A stretch of 33,703 bases of DNA from positions 1-33,703 of the forward strand of contig CANCFV010000024.1 in assembly GCA_947377275.1 (NCBI GenBank). Direction: 5' to 3'. The stretch is from Burkholderiales bacterium (GTDB lineage Bacteria; Pseudomonadota; Gammaproteobacteria; Burkholderiales; Burkholderiaceae_C). Positions within the stretch are counted from its first letter, which is position 1, and the number at the start of each line of letters is the position of its first letter. Position numbers and translations under genes: made by a program. Shown in pieces: positions 28,274 to 33,703 of this stretch. Below the pieces are notes generated by a model, which did no database searches, was not told the origin of the DNA, and worked only from the letters and a program-made list of their open reading frames with translations.

Positions 28274-29437
28274 ACCCTGGTTGGGCGCCACTTGCGCCTT
28301 CGGTCGCTTGGCCACCACCACCGACAAACTCACCACCTCACCGCCGCGCTGCGCGCGCACCGCGACGGCCTCCCCGGGCTTGAGGGCCGCCACCGCATTG
28401 AGCAACTGCGCTGTGTTGGCCACCTTCGTGGCCCCCACCTGCAAGACCACGTCACCGGGACGCATGCCGGCTTGGGCCGCCGGGCCCTCGTGCAACACGC
28501 CGGTGATCAAGACGCCGTCTTTCATGGGCAGGTTCAGGGTCTCGGCCATCTCGGGCGTGAGGTCGCGCGGCTCGACGCCAATCCAGCCGCGGGTGACCGA
28601 GCCATCACGTATCAGCGTGTCCATCACTTGACGGGCCGTGGACACGGGGATGGCAAAGCCAATGCCCATGCTGCCCCCTGAGCGCGAGTAGATCGCGCTG
28701 TTGATGCCGACCAGGTTGCCGCCCTCATCGACCAAAGCGCCCCCCGAATTGCCGGGGTTGATGGCTGCATCGGTCTGGATGAAATTCTCGAACGTGTTGA
28801 TGCCCAGCTTGTTGCGCCCCAGCGCACTCACGATGCCAGCCGTGACAGTTTGGCCCACGCCAAAGGGGTTGCCAATGGCCAGCACCGCGTCGCCCACTTG
28901 AAGGCTGTCAGAGCTGCCGAAGGTGATGGCGGGCAGGCGATCCAGGTCGATCTTGAGCACGGCCAGGTCGGTGTCAGGGTCAGAGCCAATGACCTTGGCC
29001 GAGCCCTTTCGCCCATCGCTCAGCATGACCTCGATGTCGTCCATCCGGTCAATGACATGGTTGTTGGTCAGCACATAGCCTTCGGGTGACACGATCACGC
29101 CCGAACCCACGCCCGACTGGGGCTGATTGCCTTGCTCACCAAAAAAGTAGCGAAACCACGGGTCTGTGCGGTGCGGGTTGCGCGCCACCGAGTTGCTGGT
29201 GACCACACTGACCACCGTCGGGGCCGCACGCTTGGCCGCCTCGCGGAAGCTGCCTGGGGTGACCACCTGCCCACGCACGCCGTTGCCGATGGGCGGTGCC
29301 ACGGCCACGGTGGGGCCAGGCAAAGTGGCTCGCCAGGGCACCGCTTGGATCCACTGAGGCTTGAACGTCGAGACCACAAACAGGGCCGCAACCAGCACAG
29401 TCACGGTCTGAGAGAAAATCAACCAGATATTGCGCAT
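28262..29437 (-). CDS. Membrane-anchored serine protease, HtrA family (DegS/DegQ-like)
   Basis: I chose ATG 29437 (391 residues), which starts at the conserved MRNIWLIFSQTVTVLVAALF membrane anchor; the frame extends upstream without support. The layout is that of DegS: one N-terminal membrane helix (about 4-23), a trypsin-like domain with His 117 (TNNHVID), Asp 147 (PDTDLAVLKID) and Ser 221 (NPGNSGGAL), and one PDZ domain (about 275-375, with GWIGVEPRDLTPEMAE and AGMRPGDVVLQVG). DegS cleaves the anti-sigma factor RseA in the periplasm; the lineage name is often degQ or do-like. It is divergent from the Nif3-like gene, with only 28 bases between the start codons. Confidence 0.92.
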   Translation of the reverse strand: MRNIWLIFSQTVTVLVAALFVVSTFKPQWIQAVPWRATLPGPTVAVAPPIGNGVRGQVVTPGSFREAAKRAAPTVVSVVTSNSVARNPHRTDPWFRYFFGEQGNQPQSGVGSGVIVSPEGYVLTNNHVIDRMDDIEVMLSDGRKGSAKVIGSDPDTDLAVLKIDLDRLPAITFGSSDSLQVGDAVLAIGNPFGVGQTVTAGIVSALGRNKLGINTFENFIQTDAAINPGNSGGALVDEGGNLVGINSAIYSRSGGSMGIGFAIPVSTARQVMDTLIRDGSVTRGWIGVEPRDLTPEMAETLNLPMKDGVLITGVLHEGPAAQAGMRPGDVVLQVGATKVANTAQLLNAVAALKPGEAVAVRAQRGGEVVSLSVVVAKRPKAQVAPNQGGEQ

Positions 29438-29465
29438 GTACGTCACAAACCGGAAAGGGACTGCC

Positions 29466-30215
29466 GTGATCGACAGAGAAGCTTTGCACCGACACCTGCA
29501 GGACCTGCTGGAAGCGGCTCGTTTCAAGGATTATGGGCCGAACGGTTTGCAAGTGGAGGGCAAGCCCCAGATCCACAAGGTGGTCACCGGCGTGACAGCG
29601 AGTTTGGCGTTGATCGAGGCTGCCATTGCCGAAGGGGCAGATGCCATCTTGGTACACCACGGCCTGTTCTGGCGTGGCCAGGATGGACGCCTGACGGGCT
29701 GGATGAAGCAACGCGTGGCCAAGCTGCTGGCGCACGACATCAACTTGCTGGCCTACCACCTGCCGCTGGACGCACACCCCAGGCTGGGCAACAACGCCCA
29801 ATGGGGGCAGCGACTGGGTTTGGTGGCGGATGCGCGCTTCGGTGAACAAGACTTGGGCTACATCGGTTCCGCCCCCGAGCCATGGACCGCCGCAGAGTTG
29901 GAACGCCGCGTGAGCCAGTCCATGAACCGCGTGCCCGTGTTGGTTCCGGGCGATGGACGCGAGATCAAACGGGTGGCGTGGTGCAGTGGTGGCGCTCAAA
30001 GCCACTTCGAGGCCGCCATTGCCGCCGGTGCGGACGCCTTCCTCACCGGCGAAATCTCGGAGCCGCAGGCGCACTACGCCCGCGAAATGGGTGTGGCCTA
30101 CCTAGCTTGCGGCCACCATGCCAGTGAGCGCTACGGCGTGCAAGCGGTGGGCGTGCACCTGGCCGAGCAGTTCGGCTTGGCGCACACCTTCATCGACATC
30201 GACAACCCGGCCTGA
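29466..30215 (+). CDS. Nif3-like dinuclear metal center protein (DUF34)
   Basis: The 249-residue product starts at GTG 29466; GGAAAGGGA directly upstream decides this over ATG 29430. It has the Nif3 family pattern: DYGPNGLQVEG (about 20-30), GVTASLALIEAAIAEGADAI with LVHHGLFW (His ligands), YHLPLDAHPRLGNNAQWG, and the C-terminal VAWCSGGAQSHFEAAIAAGA, TGEISEPQAHYA and CGHHASERYGV. These residues bind two metal ions. The physiological substrate is not settled. In related genomes it also lies between the protease and petABC, which here has been rearranged. Confidence 0.92.
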   Translation: MIDREALHRHLQDLLEAARFKDYGPNGLQVEGKPQIHKVVTGVTASLALIEAAIAEGADAILVHHGLFWRGQDGRLTGWMKQRVAKLLAHDINLLAYHLPLDAHPRLGNNAQWGQRLGLVADARFGEQDLGYIGSAPEPWTAAELERRVSQSMNRVPVLVPGDGREIKRVAWCSGGAQSHFEAAIAAGADAFLTGEISEPQAHYAREMGVAYLACGHHASERYGVQAVGVHLAEQFGLAHTFIDIDNPA

Positions 30216-30228
30216 GTGGCCGATCTGC

Positions 30229-30813
30229 TCACTGGGCCAAGGCCTGGCCCAGCTCGGCGAAACTGCGCGAATGCAGATCTGGCTCGATGGCCGTTTGCAG
30301 CGCCCGCTCCAGACGAGCCGCTGAGAACAAGCCTCGCAAGGTGGTGACGCCTTGTTTGGTCTGCGTGACCAGCAGGTAGCGCAGACCGTTTTCGTGCAGC
30401 GTGGCAGCCACGTCACCCAGGCGCGCGGTACGCACCGCAGAGAGCTCGACGACGTCCCATTGGTTGACCGGCACCATCACATCGGCCAGCGTGAGCTCTT
30501 TGTGGGGCACATGTTGAGCGGTGGCGCGCACGACGGGGCGCTCGCCCTGGATGTGCTCGGCGGTGACCATGCCCACCAAGACACCATCGACGTCCGATAC
30601 AAACACCATCCGCACCCCGGCACGCACCATCAGTTGCACCGTGGCATCGAGCCCATCGCGGTGGCTGGCAACCACGCAGGCGCTGTGGTGCAGGTCGGTG
30701 AGCAGGGCCAAGGCAGGATCGCCCGGTTGCGCACTGCGCTGAACCTTGGGCAAGCTGGGTGGCGCCGTGAGGCTGGCAAGTGGAAGGGCTTTGAAACGCT
30801 GACTGAGGGGCAT
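30229..30813 (-). CDS. CBS domain protein
   Basis: The 194-residue product starts at ATG 30813 behind AAGGAGTCGATC. It contains a pair of CBS motifs: SACVVASHRDGLDATVQLMV with RAGVRMVFVSDVDGVLVGMV (about 44-87) and LTLADVMVPVNQWDVVELSA with LGDVAATLHENGLRYLLVTQ (about 107-155). CBS pairs bind adenosine nucleotides and act as energy or redox sensors; no effector domain is fused. Its stop lies 13 bases after the convergent Nif3-like stop. It sits at the other apparent breakpoint of the inverted his-tat block, between that block and hisF. Confidence 0.85.
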   Translation of the reverse strand: MPLSQRFKALPLASLTAPPSLPKVQRSAQPGDPALALLTDLHHSACVVASHRDGLDATVQLMVRAGVRMVFVSDVDGVLVGMVTAEHIQGERPVVRATAQHVPHKELTLADVMVPVNQWDVVELSAVRTARLGDVAATLHENGLRYLLVTQTKQGVTTLRGLFSAARLERALQTAIEPDLHSRSFAELGQALAQ

Positions 30814-30981
30814 GATCGACTCCTTTTGAAGATCTGACACTCTCTGGCGGCCCGGTTGGTCGCCTGGGCACGGAGAGCGCATGACACATCCCGTCACAAC
30901 ATTAAGCCCGCTCGCCTATGTGAAGTCGTGTGAAGAGGCATGCCCTTGCCGACAGTGGTGTGATTCAGCGCACACAGACAA

Positions 30982-31006
30982 GAAAAAAGCCGCACAAGGC
31001 GGCTTT
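30982..31006 (-). terminator. Intrinsic terminator of the hisBHAF transcript
   Basis: AAAGCCGC (30986-30993) and GCGGCTTT (30999-31006) form an 8-bp stem with loop ACAAG. On the minus strand the stem is followed by TTT and then C, with the T residues partly in the stem. It lies 26 bases after the hisF stop and so ends the operon there. Confidence 0.8.
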
Positions 31007-31031
31007 CAAACAAGGGGCGCCCGCGCTCGCT

Positions 31032-31811
31032 TCACAAACGCACCGGGATGCCACGCTGGGCCATCAAGGCCTTGGCCTGGCCCACGGTGTACTCACCGTA
31101 GTGGAAGATGCTGGCCGCCAGCACCGCATCGGCACCGCCCTGCTGCACGCCATCGGCCAGGTGATCGAGGTTGCCCACACCGCCCGAGGCAATGACGGGC
31201 ACGCCCACCGCATCGCTGACCGAGCGGGTCAACTGCAGGTCAAAGCCCGACTTGGTGCCGTCTTTGTCCATGCTGGTCAGCAAGATCTCGCCGGCGCCAT
31301 GTTCGGCCATTTGTGTGGCCCAGGCCACGGCATCCATGCCCGTGTTCTTGCGGCCACCATGGCTGTAGACGTCCCAGCCCGGTCCGCGTGCGATCAGGTC
31401 GTCGCCCTGACGGCGCTTGGCATCAATGGCGACCACGATGCACTGCGAGCCGTAGCGCTCAGACGCGTCGCGGATGACCTGCGGGTTGGCGATCGCCGCC
31501 GAGTTGAAGCTGACCTTGTCGGCGCCAGCGTTCAACAGACGGCGCACATCCGCCACCTCGCGCACGCCGCCACCCACCGTCAAGGGGATGAAGACCTGTG
31601 AAGCCACGGCTTCGATGATGTGCAGGATCAGGTCGCGGCCGTCGCTGGTGGCGGTGATGTCAAGGAAGGTGAGTTCGTCGGCGCCCTGGTCGTTGTAGCG
31701 CGCGGCGATCTCGACCGGGTCACCGGCATCGCGCAGCTCCAGGAAGTTCACGCCTTTGACGACGCGCCCACCGGTCACGTCCAAGCAAGGAATGATGCGT
31801 TTGGCCAGCAC
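31032..31811 (-). CDS. hisF: Imidazole glycerol phosphate synthase, cyclase subunit
   Basis: The 259-residue TIM-barrel enzyme starts at GTG 31811, which places the Met at the conserved [19 protein letters not shown]; an earlier frame start at 31865 lies within hisA. Catalytic residues are seen in CLDV (Asp) and [13 protein letters not shown] (Asp), and phosphate-binding GGVGN and VGGGVRE motifs are present. With HisH it closes the imidazole ring. It begins one base after the hisA stop and is followed by a terminator; the usual partner hisI is not downstream. Confidence 0.95.
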   Translation of the reverse strand: MLAKRIIPCLDVTGGRVVKGVNFLELRDAGDPVEIAARYNDQGADELTFLDITATSDGRDLILHIIEAVASQVFIPLTVGGGVREVADVRRLLNAGADKVSFNSAAIANPQVIRDASERYGSQCIVVAIDAKRRQGDDLIARGPGWDVYSHGGRKNTGMDAVAWATQMAEHGAGEILLTSMDKDGTKSGFDLQLTRSVSDAVGVPVIASGGVGNLDHLADGVQQGGADAVLAASIFHYGEYTVGQAKALMAQRGIPVRL

Positions 31812-31812
31812 G

Positions 31813-32559
31813 TCAGACGCCGCCGTTGAGCTCGTCGGCGCGCTTTTGCGCGGCTGCGAAATCAAGGTCGCCCGAGTAAATGGCGCGGCCGCAGATCACG
31901 CCCTCAACGCCGTCAGACTCGACCGCGCAGAGCGCTTCGATGTTGGCGATGTTGGACAGGCCGCCAGACGCGATGACGGGGATGGTCAAGGCCTGGGCCA
32001 GCTTGACGGTGGCTTCGATGTTGACGCCCGAGAGCATGCCGTCACGGCCGATGTCGGTGTAGATCACGCCTTCGACGCCGTAGTCCTCGAACTTCTTGGC
32101 CAGGTCAATGACCTCGTGCCCAGACAGCTTGCTCCAGCCATCAGTGGCCACCTTGCCGTCCTTGGCGTCCAGGCCCACGATGATGTGGCCGCCAAAGGCG
32201 CTGCACGCATCACGCAAGAAACCGGGGTTCTTGACGGCCGCGGTGCCGATGATGACGTAGCTCAGACCGCCATCGAGGTAGCGCTCGATGGTGTCAAGGT
32301 CACGGATGCCACCGCCCAATTGCACAGGGATCTCTTCGCCCACTTCTTTGAGGATGGCCTTGATGGCCGCCTCATTGACAGGTTTGCCAGCGAACGCTCC
32401 ATTAAGGTCCACCAGGTGCAGGCGTCGAGCGCCTGCGTCCAGCCATCGCCGGGCCATGGCAGCCGGGTCCTCGCCGAAGGTGGTGGAGTCGTTCATGTCG
32501 CCTTGTTTCAGGCGCACGCATTTGCCGTCTTTCAGGTCAATGGCGGGAATCAACAGCAT
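31813..32559 (-). CDS. hisA: Phosphoribosylformimino-5-aminoimidazole carboxamide ribotide isomerase
   Basis: The 248-residue TIM-barrel enzyme starts at ATG 32559 with [20 protein letters not shown], containing the N-terminal catalytic Asp. It further shows [20 protein letters not shown] and [16 protein letters not shown] with the second catalytic Asp, and [15 protein letters not shown]. The longer frame from 32904 lies within hisH and is rejected. It catalyses the fourth step of histidine synthesis. A 76-base gap to hisH contains no recognisable gene. Confidence 0.96.
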   Translation of the reverse strand: MLLIPAIDLKDGKCVRLKQGDMNDSTTFGEDPAAMARRWLDAGARRLHLVDLNGAFAGKPVNEAAIKAILKEVGEEIPVQLGGGIRDLDTIERYLDGGLSYVIIGTAAVKNPGFLRDACSAFGGHIIVGLDAKDGKVATDGWSKLSGHEVIDLAKKFEDYGVEGVIYTDIGRDGMLSGVNIEATVKLAQALTIPVIASGGLSNIANIEALCAVESDGVEGVICGRAIYSGDLDFAAAQKRADELNGGV

Positions 32560-32635
32560 GGCTGTGGTGCGGAAGTGTGAGGAAATCGATGAACAGCTGG
32601 GACTCAGATGCAGCTGGCTTGGAGGGCCGGCAACC

Positions 32636-33322
32636 TCAGGGTTTCCAGAGCAGGAAATTGCGATAAAGCGCCAAACCGTGTTCAGCGCTTTTTTCAGGGT
32701 GAAACTGCGTGGCGAAAATATTATCCCGAGCCACGGCGCAGGTAAAGCGCACGCCGTAATCTGTTTCGCCAGCGCTGTGGACCGCATTATCCACGCGCGC
32801 ATGGTAGCTGTGGACGAAATAGAAATAGCTGTCGTCGGGGATGCCGGCCCACACAGGGTGAGGCTGACCGCCCCAGATGCCCGGGTGGCGTGGCTGGCTG
32901 ACACGGTTCCAGCCCATTTGCGGCACCTTGTAGCGGCTGCCGTCGGGCTGCATCAAGCCATCCAAACGAAACTTGACGACTTGGCCCGGAATCAGCCCAA
33001 GGCCAGGGGTGTCTTGCTCTTCAGAATGATCGAGCAGCATCTGCATGCCCACGCACACGCCCATCAGCGGCTTGTTGGCCGCAGCATCAAGCACGGCGCC
33101 CAGCAGGCCACCGCCATGGGCTTCGCGCAATTCGCGCATGCAGTCGCGCATGGCACCCTGCCCTGGCAGCACCACGCGCTCAGCAGCGTGGACCACATCG
33201 GGGTCGTTGGTCACCACGACCTGGAGGTTCAGGTCTTTGGCCGCGTGCTCAACGGCCTGCGACACCGATCGCAGGTTGCCCATGCCGTAGTCGATGACGG
33301 CAACGGTAGAAACTTGGCTCAT
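32636..33322 (-). CDS. hisH: Imidazole glycerol phosphate synthase, glutaminase subunit
   Basis: The 228-residue class I glutamine amidotransferase starts at ATG 33322 ([20 protein letters not shown]). The catalytic Cys is in [12 protein letters not shown], the His and Glu in [12 protein letters not shown], and the VLPGQGAM oxyanion motif is present. It supplies ammonia to HisF. It starts 30 bases after hisB in the same direction. Length is somewhat above the typical 200-215 residues because of an insertion near [16 protein letters not shown], which is common in this lineage. Confidence 0.95.
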   Translation of the reverse strand: MSQVSTVAVIDYGMGNLRSVSQAVEHAAKDLNLQVVVTNDPDVVHAAERVVLPGQGAMRDCMRELREAHGGGLLGAVLDAAANKPLMGVCVGMQMLLDHSEEQDTPGLGLIPGQVVKFRLDGLMQPDGSRYKVPQMGWNRVSQPRHPGIWGGQPHPVWAGIPDDSYFYFVHSYHARVDNAVHSAGETDYGVRFTCAVARDNIFATQFHPEKSAEHGLALYRNFLLWKP

Positions 33323-33352
33323 GGCAGGTTCAGGCAGCAATCCAGGCGTGCG

Positions 33353-33703
33353 TCACAGCGAGCCCTTGGTCGACGGGATGACGCCGACCATGCGGGGGTC
33401 GCGCTCCAAGGCCGCACGCAAAGCGCGTGCAAAGGCTTTGAAAACGGTTTCGCACTGGTGGTGTGCGTTGACGCCCTTGAGGTTGTCGATGTGCAGGGTC
33501 ACGCCAGCGTGGTTGACGAAGCCTTGGAAGAATTCGTAGGTCAGCTGGGTGTCAAAAGCACCGATGGCACCCGAGGTGAAGGGGATGTGCATCTCCAGAC
33601 CTGGGCGGCCAGAGAAGTCGATCACGACGCGGGACAAGGCCTCGTCCAAGGGGACGTAAGCATGGCCGTAGCGGCGGATGCCCTTTTTGTCGCCCACAGC
33701 CTT
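33353..33703 (-). CDS. hisB: Imidazoleglycerol-phosphate dehydratase, C-terminal part (gene cut by window edge)
   Basis: The 117 visible codons, open to the last base, are the C-terminal part of monofunctional His[43 protein letters not shown] and the metal-binding [17 protein letters not shown]. The N-terminal half lies right of the window, so the ATG or GTG shown by internal frames is not the start. It removes water from imidazoleglycerol phosphate. It is the first visible gene of the hisBHAF unit. Confidence 0.95.
   Translation of the reverse strand, partial: KAVGDKKGIRRYGHAYVPLDEALSRVVIDFSGRPGLEMHIPFTSGAIGAFDTQLTYEFFQGFVNHAGVTLHIDNLKGVNAHHQCETVFKAFARALRAALERDPRMVGVIPSTKGSL

Noticed and set aside
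29136-30074. 312-residue minus-strand frame over the Nif3-like gene and protease start
   Set aside because: Shadow; both overlapped genes are strongly supported.
31756-32580. 274-residue plus-strand frame over hisA
   Set aside because: Shadow of hisA, which has complete family motifs.

Overview
The right half of the window (about 17.1-33.7 kb) is a conserved chromosomal backbone of a betaproteobacterium, most likely order Burkholderiales near Comamonadaceae. The evidence is the neighbourhood itself: histidine biosynthesis (hisBHAF, hisIE), twin-arginine translocase (tatABC), a DegS/DegQ-type protease, a Nif3-like protein, the cytochrome bc1 operon (petABC), stringent starvation proteins (sspA, sspB) and a tRNA-Thr. 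This is from recognising gene families and order; no database search was possible.

The left half (1 to about 17,058) abuts the 3' end of that tRNA-Thr (17059-17134, minus strand) and reads as an integrated mobile element. It starts with a tightly overlapping plus-strand operon: AlpA-like regulator, winged-helix protein, two unknowns, a phage O-like replication initiator with an internal iteron-like repeat cluster (2165-2285), an unknown, a DnaB/gp4-type helicase, a primase-related protein with a decayed Toprim domain, then two long podovirus-type DNA ejection (internal virion) proteins. A hairpin-rich spacer (8234-8332) follows, then a conserved overlapping gene pair (8359-9085). From 9.1 to 16.7 kb is accessory cargo: two minus-strand envelope proteins, an orphan ribbon-helix-helix protein, a tiny secreted HCH peptide, a membrane-anchored Mrr-type nuclease with zinc finger, a SRAP/YedK-type DNA-protein crosslink protein, a single-gene SIR2-domain protein, a second AlpA-like regulator, and a complete toxin-antitoxin-SecB-like chaperone (TAC) module. 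Next to the tRNA is a small unknown gene whose start codon directly follows a near-perfect LexA box, suggesting SOS-controlled, possibly leaderless expression.

No integrase, terminase, portal, capsid or tail gene is visible in the 17 kb of element. Either these lie left of the window, or the element is a phage satellite/decayed prophage that kept replication and ejection functions. The satellite reading is the most interesting hypothesis here, and it cannot be settled from this window alone.

On the chromosome, hisBHAF (minus) and hisIE-tatABC (plus) are split and inverted relative to the usual hisBHAFIE-tatABC order of Burkholderiales. Inverting about 25.8-30.2 kb restores the usual order, so a local inversion is likely. 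The Rieske protein encoded here carries a twin-arginine signal and is a probable client of the TatABC system encoded 5 kb away.
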